This document shows, piece after piece, positions 6,324 through 13,606 of a DNA stretch of 13,606 nt. The position numbers were made by a program, and so were the translations under genes. The stretch is from Sediminibacterium sp. (lineage in GTDB: Bacteria > Bacteroidota > Bacteroidia > Chitinophagales > Chitinophagaceae), in contig JALQXE010000176.1 of NCBI GenBank assembly GCA_023263235.1, positions 1 through 13,606 of the forward strand, written 5' to 3'. The notes below the pieces were generated by a model. That model was not told where the DNA came from. It did not search any database and was given only the letters and a program-made list of their open reading frames with translations. How positions within the stretch are numbered: the stretch's first letter is position 1; each line of letters starts with the position of its first letter.

Positions 6324-7559
6324 ATGAGAAACCCCGTTTTTATTTCCATCCTTCTTATGGTATTGATTGCCATTGATTTCTATGTTTATCAGGTCCTCAA
6401 GCACCTTACGCATGGAAGCGGGCAGGGGGTAAGAACTACTGTTAGTCTTTTATATTGGACCCTTTGTTTGATTTGTTTAGGGGCTTTTTTATTGTTCCCC
6501 TACCTATCAAACCCCTACTTTAGACAGTATATTTTTTCAATTAGTATGGGTTGGATGTTTACCCAATTGCTAATGGCTATGGTTTTTTTAATTGACGATA
6601 TAAGACGTGGCACATTTTGGGCAGTGAGCAAAATGACTTCAGCTTCGGGGGCTCAATTTTTAAATACAGAAAATGGTATACCACGTTCTACTTTTTTAAG
6701 TTGGTTGGGTGTTGGGTTGGCTTCTAGTTTATTCTTTTCACTTATTTATGGTTTTGGTAATAAATACAAATATCAAATCGTAAAAAAGAAAATATCATTA
6801 AATGGGTTGCCTTCCGTTTTTAAGGGGTTTAAAATTATACATATTAGTGATATTCATAGTGGCAGTTTAAAAGATAAAATGGCAGTTCAAAAAGGAATTG
6901 ATTTAATAAAAGCGCAAAAGCCGGACATGGTTTTATTCACTGGTGATTTAGTGAATGACAAAGCCACAGAAATGAAGGAATGGATGGATGTGTTTAATCA
7001 AATAACTGCTCCCCATGGAGTGTATAGCACTTTAGGCAATCATGATTATGGTGATTATGTAAGCTGGGACTCCAAAGAAGCCAAACAACAAAATTTAAAA
7101 GATTTAATGCAGGTGCATGCGAATTTAGGTTGGAGATTATTAATGAATGAAAATGTTAAAATAGAAAAGAGTGGCGCGCATTTTCATTTGGTGGGTATAG
7201 AGAATTGGGGTGCTAAAGCAAGATTTCCAAAATACGGAAAGATGGATGAAGCGATGAGAGGCATTGATTCCAATGCACCTATTATTTTAATGAGTCATGA
7301 CCCTAGCCATTGGGAGGCAGAAGTAATTCCCAAATATACCAATGTTCAGTTAATGTTATCTGGTCATACGCACGGTATGCAGTTTGGATTGGAGAATCCT
7401 TATTTTAAATGGAGTCCGGTTCAATGGGTGTATAAACAGTGGGCAGGGATTTATCAAAATGAAAATCAACAATTATACGTTAATAGAGGATTTGGTTTTT
7501 TAGGTTATCCGGGAAGGGTAGGTATTATGCCGGAAATCACTTTATTGGAATTGACATAA
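6324..7559 (+). CDS. Membrane-anchored calcineurin-like metallophosphoesterase (YkuE/YaeI-like)
   Basis: 411 residues: an N-terminal membrane part with about four hydrophobic segments (about 5-25, 40-60, 70-91, 124-145), then a binuclear-metal phosphoesterase domain. The metal ligands of the calcineurin-like superfamily all appear in order: HISDIHSG (Asp176, His178), FTGDLVND (Asp208), LGNHDYG (Asn239, His240), MSHDP (His325) and SGHTHGMQF (His348, His350). The closest general group is YkuE/YaeI-type membrane phosphoesterases, some of which act on lipid A precursors (UDP-diacylglucosamine, as LpxG) or other phospholipids. Substrate cannot be decided from motifs. The catalytic domain could face either side of the membrane; an even number of segments with a short N-terminus favours the cytoplasmic side. 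It is a single gene, divergent from parA. Confidence 0.9.
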   Translation: MRNPVFISILLMVLIAIDFYVYQVLKHLTHGSGQGVRTTVSLLYWTLCLICLGAFLLFPYLSNPYFRQYIFSISMGWMFTQLLMAMVFLIDDIRRGTFWAVSKMTSASGAQFLNTENGIPRSTFLSWLGVGLASSLFFSLIYGFGNKYKYQIVKKKISLNGLPSVFKGFKIIHISDIHSGSLKDKMAVQKGIDLIKAQKPDMVLFTGDLVNDKATEMKEWMDVFNQITAPHGVYSTLGNHDYGDYVSWDSKEAKQQNLKDLMQVHANLGWRLLMNENVKIEKSGAHFHLVGIENWGAKARFPKYGKMDEAMRGIDSNAPIILMSHDPSHWEAEVIPKYTNVQLMLSGHTHGMQFGLENPYFKWSPVQWVYKQWAGIYQNENQQLYVNRGFGFLGYPGRVGIMPEITLLELT

Positions 7560-7608
7560 CATTATTTGTTAAAAATTTTTATGTAACAATTTGCAGTATT
7601 TTTCGTTA

Positions 7609-7616
7609 TACCTTTG
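7609..7616 (+). promoter_or_regulatory. Bacteroidota promoter (-7 TACCTTTG, possible -33 TTG) for the PorT-like barrel gene
   Basis: TACCTTTG fits TAnnTTTG and ends 20 bases before the ATG at 7637. A TTG at 7591-7593 lies 15 bases before it, slightly closer than the usual -33 spacing; it is the nearest to a paired -33/-7 arrangement in the window. Between promoter and start lies AAGGA (7626-7630), six bases before the ATG, an unusually good ribosome-binding site for this phylum. Confidence 0.62.
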
Positions 7617-7636
7617 TAACAACAAAAGGAAATTTT

Positions 7637-8233
7637 ATGAAAAAATATATAGTAATTCTATTGGCGGTGTTCATTGCTAACAATTTACAAGCACAAGACA
7701 AATTTAGCATTGGTATTAAAGTGGGTCAAAACTTCACTAGTGTTAATAACGTTGCAGTTGAACATAATTCAGCATCTTATCATGCGGGCGTTACAACTCA
7801 TTTCGGGCTTTCTGAAAAATTAGGTATTTCGCCAGAAATTATATTGTCACAAACAAAATTAGAAACTACGCCTGCACTTACTTCTTTAATTGGAGGGGGT
7901 AGTGCGTTAACGCAGCCTGAAACCTATCATTTAAATTATCTAGCCATCCCAATTTTATTAGATGCTAAGTTGATGAAGAAATTAAGTGTTCAGGCAGGAC
8001 CTCAGTATAGCATTTTATTAGACCAAAAAAAGGACGGCATAGGAAATGCATCTATGGCATTTAATAATGGAGAGTTTGCCTTTGTAGGTGGCGCTAAATT
8101 AGACCTTGGGGGCTTCTCACTATATGGAAGATATGTTGTAGGTCTACAAAATATAAACGAATTGCAGGACCAAGCCAAATGGAAAACAACCCAATGGCAG
8201 TTGGGTATTGGCATGTCCTTATTTAATTTCTAA
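7637..8233 (+). CDS. PorT-family outer-membrane beta-barrel protein
   Basis: 198 residues with a clear signal peptide (MKKYIVILLAVFIANNLQAQ, cleavage after LQA or LQAQ). The mature protein follows the eight-stranded barrel pattern of the PorT-like family: FSIGIKVGQNFTS, SYHAGVTTHFGLSEKLGISPEIILSQTK, then the diagnostic LNYLAIPILLDAKL around 98-111, LSVQAGPQYSILL, FAFVGGAKLDLGGFSLYGRYVVGL, and a last strand WQLGIGMSLFNF ending in Phe. These small barrels are abundant in Bacteroidota, usually several copies per genome, and mostly have no known function. True PorT belongs to type IX secretion, but family membership alone does not assign that role and no other secretion genes are present. It has its own promoter and converges with the DUF4954 gene only 8 bases away. 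Confidence 0.85.
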   Translation: MKKYIVILLAVFIANNLQAQDKFSIGIKVGQNFTSVNNVAVEHNSASYHAGVTTHFGLSEKLGISPEIILSQTKLETTPALTSLIGGGSALTQPETYHLNYLAIPILLDAKLMKKLSVQAGPQYSILLDQKKDGIGNASMAFNNGEFAFVGGAKLDLGGFSLYGRYVVGLQNINELQDQAKWKTTQWQLGIGMSLFNF

Positions 8234-8241
8234 TTTCTACA

Positions 8242-10455
8242 CTATTTCAATTTCAACTCCTTTTTTAAATTTGTGAGTTTAAGTTCCAATTGGACTAATG
8301 CAGCATTTTGCTCTTTAATGAATCCATTGTCTTGTATGCTTCCTACTACGGCAATCATTTCTACTTCGCTTTCATATACCATTTTTCTAAATGGATTTGC
8401 ATAATCTTTAGCGCGGGTTTTTTGAATACGATCAGTGATGTCCTTTTTTATTTCCAAATAGCTATCCAGCCAATGAACAAATTGAGTGCTTGAAACTTTA
8501 CTCAAAGGCTTCTTTGTTAATTTTTCCAAAGTGGACAAAGCGTGTAAATCCTTTCGGGTGTTGTATTTCTCCGATTCTGTTTCGTAGAATGCATGTACTT
8601 GGTTCCAACTTTCAATGGTGCCGGATTTAATTTTATTTAATAGCCCTTCTACATTTTTTGACGGAATTAACTGACCACCAATATTAGACCATGTTAAATT
8701 AGTAGGTGATAACTTTACCTGCTGCAAGGTGCTAATAATGTTTTTGCCTTTTTTATTTTCAATAATACGCAACGCTGCTTCCATGCCATATATGAAAATG
8801 ATTTTTTCAAACATATGATAAGCATCGTATGATTTTATTAGCTTCGCCTTTCTTTTACTATTTTCAAATCCATGTACTACTACTTCTAATGCATCAATTT
8901 CTTTTTTAGTCTTGGTTTTTAATAAGGTTTCTCCAAGAGCTAATAATTTTGTCTCATCCTGTAAAACAGTCTTCTTCTCTTTTGTTAATTGTGCTTTTGC
9001 TACTGCTTTGGCAATTATTTCACGTGCATTTACTAATTCATTAACGGAATCTGGAGCTAGGTATCCATATTCATATATGGGCGTTTTATATTTACGCTTG
9101 TCTCTATCTACATATTTCCAAGCATTTCGCGCCAAAGCATAAAAATTATACAAAAACCAGTAACCTGGCATAATGATAAGTTCATCCTTTAAAGGGTCGT
9201 TGCTAATGAGTGAAAAAGGAATAGGAATATTTAATTCATAATTATAATCTCCTTTATTTAATAAAGAGAAACTTGCAAAAATGGAATTATGCTTAATACT
9301 AACACAAAGGCCAGGCCAAAATCCACGGCCCATGATTACTTCACCATCGGCACCTCTACTATTGTGATTTGAGCCGAGGGTAGCACCCGCAGCAATATTT
9401 GATTGTCCCATTACCGTGGCAGCACACAAGAAACTATTATTGTGGTGCTGTTCATGTGCCGGAAATATCAATGAGTTCAAAACCTCGCAGCATGAAATGG
9501 TTGCATTAGGTCCTAAAAAAGAGTTAATAAGTCTAGCACCATATTTTAATTGCGAATAATCGGATAGCACAAAACGAACTGCTTTAATACCATAAAATAT
9601 TCTACATCCATAACCAATAATACCATTCACTAATTCACAACCTTCCCCAATTTGTGTAGTAGCATCGGGATGAGAATTAATGGTTACATTTTTTATTTTA
9701 TTGGCTCCTTTTAAATATGCATCTTCTCCTATCCAAACATCTTTAATGATTTTACAGTTCTTTATTACAGTTCTATCACCCACTTTTCCATAATATCCCA
9801 ACTTGTCGTCAAACTGATTTTCGGTCAACGCAATAAACTTTTGTTGTAATGCCGCGTCGGCTCTATGTCTTGTCCATAAATAGGCGTCTCCTGCAGTCAT
9901 GCCGTTAAATGGCAATACCTTTCTGCCTGTATTTTCATTACAAAGCTCTAACCAAATTCTCACTGATTCAGATTCGCCCTTCTTTAAAATACCATTCCCA
10001 AATTTTGCATGGTTAGTGGTTACTAATTCATTTACATTATTTATGATCACCTCATTCCCTATAATATAATGTGACATGTAGTTCACATTATGTACCGATA
10101 CATTATTGCCAAAATCACAACTAATAATGGTTGAGTTATAAATACCAATAGGTACTATTAGGTCACTAAAGCTTAAGCAACTGTTCTCTAAGTTTCCGAT
10201 TCTGTTTAAACCAAAAAAAGAACAATTTTTTACCAACTCTGGATTAAATTCATTGGACACTAAAATATTTGACCAATCATCACTGGTATTTCTATTACGC
10301 ACCAATATCTCTATTTCCAAAGCAGTTAATTTACGATAAGCAATCCCACTTCGGTTTTGTTTATTTCTTAAATAATATTCGTCTTTCCCTTTGGGTAAGT
10401 CTTTAATAAATCCATATCCCAACTGGTTTACCGAAATCTTTTTAATATTATTCAT
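8242..10455 (-). CDS. DUF4954 family protein with left-handed beta-helix
   Basis: A 737-residue protein that I recognise as the DUF4954 family, found mainly in Bacteroidota and spirochaetes and without an established function. Roughly residues 70-400 contain irregular hexapeptide-like turns of a left-handed parallel beta-helix, as in acyl- and nucleotidyl-transferases: VIKNCKIIKDVWIGEDAYLK, TQIGEGCELVNGIIGYGC, GARLINSFLGPNATISCC. Family-conserved patches include FNGMTAGDAYLWTRHR, FPAHEQHHNNSFL, LGSNHNSRGADGE and MGRGFWPGLCVSIKHNS. The His/Asn-rich segment (EQHHNNS, SNHNSRGAD) is where a catalytic site would be expected. The C-terminal third is Lys/Glu-rich and helical. There is no signal peptide or membrane segment, so it is probably cytoplasmic. 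It starts 11 bases after the amidase gene, same strand, so probably co-transcribed. A sugar-nucleotide or acyl transfer role is a guess from fold. Confidence 0.85.
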   Translation of the reverse strand: MNNIKKISVNQLGYGFIKDLPKGKDEYYLRNKQNRSGIAYRKLTALEIEILVRNRNTSDDWSNILVSNEFNPELVKNCSFFGLNRIGNLENSCLSFSDLIVPIGIYNSTIISCDFGNNVSVHNVNYMSHYIIGNEVIINNVNELVTTNHAKFGNGILKKGESESVRIWLELCNENTGRKVLPFNGMTAGDAYLWTRHRADAALQQKFIALTENQFDDKLGYYGKVGDRTVIKNCKIIKDVWIGEDAYLKGANKIKNVTINSHPDATTQIGEGCELVNGIIGYGCRIFYGIKAVRFVLSDYSQLKYGARLINSFLGPNATISCCEVLNSLIFPAHEQHHNNSFLCAATVMGQSNIAAGATLGSNHNSRGADGEVIMGRGFWPGLCVSIKHNSIFASFSLLNKGDYNYELNIPIPFSLISNDPLKDELIIMPGYWFLYNFYALARNAWKYVDRDKRKYKTPIYEYGYLAPDSVNELVNAREIIAKAVAKAQLTKEKKTVLQDETKLLALGETLLKTKTKKEIDALEVVVHGFENSKRKAKLIKSYDAYHMFEKIIFIYGMEAALRIIENKKGKNIISTLQQVKLSPTNLTWSNIGGQLIPSKNVEGLLNKIKSGTIESWNQVHAFYETESEKYNTRKDLHALSTLEKLTKKPLSKVSSTQFVHWLDSYLEIKKDITDRIQKTRAKDYANPFRKMVYESEVEMIAVVGSIQDNGFIKEQNAALVQLELKLTNLKKELKLK

Positions 10456-10466
10456 AAGTATAAATT

Positions 10467-12131
10467 CTATTTAAATAAACTGGGGTGTTGTTTGTTCCAG
10501 TCTGTTTGTTGCTGATAAGCATCAGCTATTTTCAATAAGGTCCCTTCATCGTATAAATTTCCAACAAAACTAATGCCAGTAGGTAAATTGTATTTTCCAT
10601 CAAAACCAGTGGGAACGCATACAACTGGATGTCCTGTTAAATTAGTAATGGCTGCTTGATTACCTTCTACGCCTCGGGAAGGGCAAATGATTACATCATA
10701 TTGACTGATGACTTCGTTTACTTTTTGCATTAATACAGTTCGATGTCTTTGTGCATTAATATATTCAACCGCGGGAATAAATCTTGCCGTTCTAAATTGG
10801 TTTGGCCAATCGTATTTTGTTTGGCGCGTTAATTCATCGTCAATGTTTAATCTTGTCATTTCGTCAAATTGGGCAGCACATTCAGCGCCAATCACCACAT
10901 CCATAATATTAAAATTGTACACGCCACTATCGGGAAAATTTACCGGAATTAATTCAACTCCCATTTTTTTAAATGTAGCCAATACCTTCCAATCATTTTT
11001 ACTAGTATCTGTTATTTGATCAAAATAATTTTTTGCGTAGGCGATGCGTAATTTTTTAATATCCTTAATTGGCTGATAATTAAATGGGGCATCAAAAGCA
11101 GATAAGTCTTTGCCGTCGGTACCATGTATATAATTAAATACAATCGCAGCATCATTTGCACTTCGGCAAATTGGACCTACTTTGTCCAAACTATAACTTA
11201 AAGCCATCCCGCCCGATCTGCTTATACTTCCAAATGTTGGTCTTAAACCTGTTGCGCCGCATTGAGTGGAAGGCGATATAATACTACCGTAAGTTTCAGT
11301 GCCAATTGCAAATGGCACCAGTCCTGCAACGGTTGCTGATGTTGAACCTGCAGAGGAACCCGAAGATCCATATTTTAAATTCCAAGGATTTCGGGTGCGT
11401 CCACCATACCAATAATCGCCCATTGCTAAAGCACCTAATGTGAACTTTGCTACTAACACTGCACCCGCATTTTGTAACTGCGTATATACAAAAGCATCTT
11501 CCTCAATAATTTGATTTTTATAAGGAGCAGCACCCCAGGTAGTTTTTGTTCCTTTTACCGCGAATAAATCTTTTAATCCATAAGGTATACCATGAAGCAA
11601 ACCTCTATATTTTCCTTTGGCTATTTCTTCGTCGGCTTGTTTTGCTTGGGCAAGTGCAATATCTTCTTGAATACTTATAACGCATTCTAGAGTGTCTCCA
11701 TATTTTTTTATTCTATCAATAAAAAATTTAGTTAACTCCAAAGAGCTTATTTTTTTGTTCTTGATTAAAAAAGCCAATTCACTAATGCTGTAAAAAGCTA
11801 AATCCTCCTTACGCTTTGGGAAGTCCACTTTAGTGGTTTCAAGTAATGCGCCTTTGGATTGTTTTTTACTATTCAAGGGAACAGCCAATTGCCAGGTACT
11901 TAAAGCAACGCTATTAGGTAATGACAATTTATGCATTGCTTTATAGTTCGCAATATTGTCAAGTACATCACTATAAAGGGTATCAATTTCTTTTTGGGTG
12001 AATTGTACATCAAAAAGTTTTGAAGCACTTTTTAAATCATTTTTTGAAACAATACTGTCTTGAGCAAATGCATTTGCAAATGCAACTAGGCTTAGGGATA
12101 GCAATACTACCTTTGAAATTAAATTTTTCAT
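10467..12131 (-). CDS. Secreted amidase-signature family hydrolase
   Basis: 554 residues from the ATG at 12129-12131. A signal peptide (MKNLISKVVLLSLSLVAFAN, cleavage around AFA/Q at 23-24) sends it to the periplasm or beyond. The domain from about residue 115 is the amidase-signature fold with its Ser-cisSer-Lys triad: Lys187 in GIPYGLKDLF, cis-Ser259 in the Ser/Gly-rich loop SSGSSAGS, and nucleophile Ser283 in GTETYGSI. The Ser-Ser spacing of 24 equals that of fatty-acid amide hydrolase. The loop deviates from the usual GGSSGG, and the residue after GSI is Ile rather than the common Arg. This fits the exported subgroup, not GatA, which is cytoplasmic and encoded with gatB/gatC. The substrate is unknown. 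An N-terminal extension of about 90 residues precedes the domain. The longer TTG start at 12137 is rejected because it lies in the promoter element. Confidence 0.9.
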   Translation of the reverse strand: MKNLISKVVLLSLSLVAFANAFAQDSIVSKNDLKSASKLFDVQFTQKEIDTLYSDVLDNIANYKAMHKLSLPNSVALSTWQLAVPLNSKKQSKGALLETTKVDFPKRKEDLAFYSISELAFLIKNKKISSLELTKFFIDRIKKYGDTLECVISIQEDIALAQAKQADEEIAKGKYRGLLHGIPYGLKDLFAVKGTKTTWGAAPYKNQIIEEDAFVYTQLQNAGAVLVAKFTLGALAMGDYWYGGRTRNPWNLKYGSSGSSAGSTSATVAGLVPFAIGTETYGSIISPSTQCGATGLRPTFGSISRSGGMALSYSLDKVGPICRSANDAAIVFNYIHGTDGKDLSAFDAPFNYQPIKDIKKLRIAYAKNYFDQITDTSKNDWKVLATFKKMGVELIPVNFPDSGVYNFNIMDVVIGAECAAQFDEMTRLNIDDELTRQTKYDWPNQFRTARFIPAVEYINAQRHRTVLMQKVNEVISQYDVIICPSRGVEGNQAAITNLTGHPVVCVPTGFDGKYNLPTGISFVGNLYDEGTLLKIADAYQQQTDWNKQHPSLFK

Positions 12132-12134
12132 ACC

Positions 12135-12142
12135 CAAAGATA
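12135..12142 (-). promoter_or_regulatory. Bacteroidota -7 promoter element (TATCTTTG) abutting the amidase start
   Basis: The minus strand reads TATCTTTG, a full TAnnTTTG match, immediately after the helicase stop codon (12143-12145) and only three bases before the amidase ATG. Transcription from it would begin at or within a few bases of the ATG, giving a leaderless or nearly leaderless mRNA. The match could be chance in AT-rich DNA; the tight fit between stop and start codons is what makes it notable. Confidence 0.45.
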
Positions 12143-13426
12143 CTACCCACGCTTTGTTTTGTTGCTTGAAAAGCGTCTTTTTTGTCCGCCTTTGGCTCCA
12201 AAACCGCCTTCCTGCTGCGGTACTCTTCCTCTCACATTTCTAGGCTTACCCCAACCAGCGTCCTGGGAAGTTTTATTTGCATGAAACTGTTGCATAGGAT
12301 AGGGGTGCTCAAAAATAACAGGCACTTTTTTCCCTATGAGTTTTTCAATATCGGCTAAATAAGCTTTTTCTTCAAAGTCACAGAAACTTAATGCAGTTCC
12401 TTCGGCACCTGCACGACCTGTTCGGCCAATACGGTGAACGTATGTTTCCGGGATATTGGGAATATCAAAATTAATAACGTGTGCTAATTCATCCACATCA
12501 ATACCCCTTGCAGCAATATCTGTTGCTACCAATACTCTTGTAGTTTGTTCTTTAAAATTACTCAAAGCACGTTGACGGGCATTTTGTGATTTATTACCGT
12601 GGATGGCTTCAGCAATAAGATTATTCTTAGTTAACAACTGCACTACTTTATCGGCACCATGTTTGGTTCTTGTAAATACCAATGCTGTTTTGATCTTTGG
12701 ATTTTTTAATACTTCCACTAATAAAGCATTCTTATTTACTTTATCAACAAAGTACACAGCTTGATCAATAATTTCAACGGTACTTGATACCGGTGTTACA
12801 CTCACTTTTTCGGGATTGTGTAAAATGGAGTTGGCTAAGCTTACAATTTCGGGAGGCATGGTTGCAGAGAAAAATAAAGACTGTCTTTTTTTAGGAAGTA
12901 CCGCTAATAATTTTTTTACATCATGCACAAATCCCATATCCAACATTCTATCTGCCTCGTCCAAAACAAAAAATTCCACATCTCTTAAACTTATAAATCC
13001 TTGATTCATTAAATCCAATAAACGACCCGGTGTAGCAATTACCACATCAACTCCATTTTTTAAAGCGGTCACTTGTGGGCCTTGACCCACTCCACCAAAA
13101 ATAACGGTGCAGTTTAATGGGGTATGTCTTCCATAAGCATTAAAACTCTCTGCAATTTGTATGGCAAGTTCTCTCGTTGGGGTAACAATTAAACTTTTAA
13201 TGCGCTTTCTTTTTTCAATAGGTTTTGCCGAAAGTAATTGTATGATTGGCAGGGTAAATGCAGCTGTTTTTCCTGTTCCTGTTTGTGCACAACCTAGCAA
13301 GTCTTTCCCTTCTAATAAAACAGGAATGGATTGCGCTTGTATAGGTGTTGGGGTCGTATAACCTTCTTCAAATAATGCCAATAAAATGGGTTCAATTAAC
13401 CCTAGATCTTTAAAATTCGTACTCAT
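12143..13426 (-). CDS. rhlE: DEAD-box ATP-dependent RNA helicase, RhlE type
   Basis: 427-residue RNA helicase that unwinds short duplexes in ribosome assembly or mRNA turnover; cytoplasmic. All core motifs are present in order from the ATG at 13424-13426: Q motif (FKDLGL ... [11 protein letters not shown], about 5-35), Walker A AQTGTGKT 47-54, PTRELA 83-88, TPGR 132-135, DEAD 156-159, SAT 187-189, VFTRTK 250-255, [10 protein letters not shown] 301-310 and HRIGRTGR 331-338. The C-terminal tail (about 385-427) is Gly/Arg/Lys-rich ([24 protein letters not shown]), the usual RNA-binding extension of RhlE-like proteins. The symbol is by family resemblance; several paralogues usually exist per genome. 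A TTG four codons upstream is not needed. It follows the YjbR-family gene on the same strand by 45 bases; only a partial -7-like TACCTTGC is seen there. Confidence 0.94.
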   Translation of the reverse strand: MSTNFKDLGLIEPILLALFEEGYTTPTPIQAQSIPVLLEGKDLLGCAQTGTGKTAAFTLPIIQLLSAKPIEKRKRIKSLIVTPTRELAIQIAESFNAYGRHTPLNCTVIFGGVGQGPQVTALKNGVDVVIATPGRLLDLMNQGFISLRDVEFFVLDEADRMLDMGFVHDVKKLLAVLPKKRQSLFFSATMPPEIVSLANSILHNPEKVSVTPVSSTVEIIDQAVYFVDKVNKNALLVEVLKNPKIKTALVFTRTKHGADKVVQLLTKNNLIAEAIHGNKSQNARQRALSNFKEQTTRVLVATDIAARGIDVDELAHVINFDIPNIPETYVHRIGRTGRAGAEGTALSFCDFEEKAYLADIEKLIGKKVPVIFEHPYPMQQFHANKTSQDAGWGKPRNVRGRVPQQEGGFGAKGGQKRRFSSNKTKRG

Positions 13427-13471
13427 AATAGATTGCAAGGTACGCCTTTTAATTTTGAGGGTCTTTCGGAG

Positions 13472-13606
13472 TTACTTTCTTACCAAATTATAAGAAGTGA
13501 AAATAAGTGACTTTATGATACTAGAGGGGACCTGTCTATTGAGGTGTAAGGTGTTCCAATGTTTCTTATTCATGTGAAACCCAGGAAAAATAGCATCTGG
13601 AAATTG
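13472..13606 (-). CDS. MmcQ/YjbR family protein, C-terminal fragment cut by window edge
   Basis: An open frame enters from the right edge and gives 44 residues before a TAA at 13472-13474. It contains DAIFPGFHMNKKHWNTLHLN and then VPSSIIKSLIFTSYNLVRK. The HMNKKHWNT core followed by a 'P..II..LI..SY.LV' helix is the characteristic C-terminal half of the MmcQ/YjbR family (CyaY-like fold, about 115-120 residues in total), so roughly 70-75 residues lie outside the window. E. coli YjbR has HLNKAHWSTVYLD at the same place. Members are often annotated as DNA-binding proteins, but no biochemical role is firmly established. It reads in the same direction as the helicase, 45 bases upstream of the helicase ATG, so it may be co-transcribed. 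Confidence 0.85.
   Translation of the reverse strand, partial: QFPDAIFPGFHMNKKHWNTLHLNRQVPSSIIKSLIFTSYNLVRK

Noticed and set aside
7566..7589. Inverted repeat TTGTTA ... TAACAA downstream of the metallophosphoesterase
   Set aside because: The stem is six AT-rich pairs with a 12-base loop and no T-run after it; too weak to call a terminator.
13566..13581. parS-like half site (CATGTGAAAC) near the right edge
   Set aside because: It matches the consensus TGTTTCACGTGAAACA at only about 12 of 16 positions, has one good half, and lies inside the YjbR-family coding frame. It is a single copy far from parB, so chance is the simpler explanation.
1..13606. Search by eye for CRISPR repeats, tRNAs, insertion-sequence ends, toxin-antitoxin pairs and defence genes
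   Set aside because: No regularly spaced repeats, cloverleaf sequences, transposase motifs or paired small genes were seen. Gene content is housekeeping throughout, so no novel system of that kind is claimed.

Overview
The window is chromosomal housekeeping DNA from a member of the phylum Bacteroidota, most likely near the Chitinophagaceae. The family-level placement is inference from how the proteins read. The phylum-level evidence is direct: AT-rich DNA, mostly weak ribosome-binding sites, Bacteroidota-specific families (DUF5683, DUF4954, PorT-like barrel, solitary short PspC), and the phylum's -7 promoter element TAnnTTTG just upstream of seven genes.

Layout. The left edge holds the N-terminal 214 codons of aconitase (minus). 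It diverges from a 72-residue PspC-domain membrane protein (plus), and each gene has its own TAnnTTTG element. A strong hairpin then separates pspC from a long minus-strand block. In transcription order that block is parA, parB, DUF5683, dapB, an Rrf2-type regulator, an outer-membrane barrel protein and kdsA (the last with its own promoter). parA faces a plus-strand membrane metallophosphoesterase across a small intergenic region, where the two -7 elements form an inverted repeat. A plus-strand PorT-like barrel protein follows. It converges almost end to end with a second minus-strand block: RhlE-type DEAD-box helicase, secreted amidase-signature enzyme, and the DUF4954 left-handed beta-helix protein. 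The right edge carries the last 44 codons of an MmcQ/YjbR-family gene (minus), open to the window end.

How the genes relate. parA-parB-DUF5683-dapB is a gene order I recall as common in Bacteroidota; it joins chromosome segregation with lysine/diaminopimelate synthesis. KdsA makes the Kdo precursor for lipopolysaccharide, so the left minus block mixes segregation, cell-wall and outer-membrane functions. The right block (RNA helicase, periplasmic amidase, DUF4954) has no obvious shared pathway.

Three of the longest open frames (kdsA, parA, amidase) begin at TTG codons lying in or at the edge of the promoter element, so the downstream ATG is chosen for each. I found no tRNA, rRNA, CRISPR array, insertion sequence, prophage or defence system, and no clear undescribed multi-gene system. 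The more interesting signals are the promoter architecture, the cysteine-containing Rrf2 regulator beside an outer-membrane protein, and the poorly characterised DUF5683 and DUF4954 genes. No stretch over 300 bases lacks a gene.
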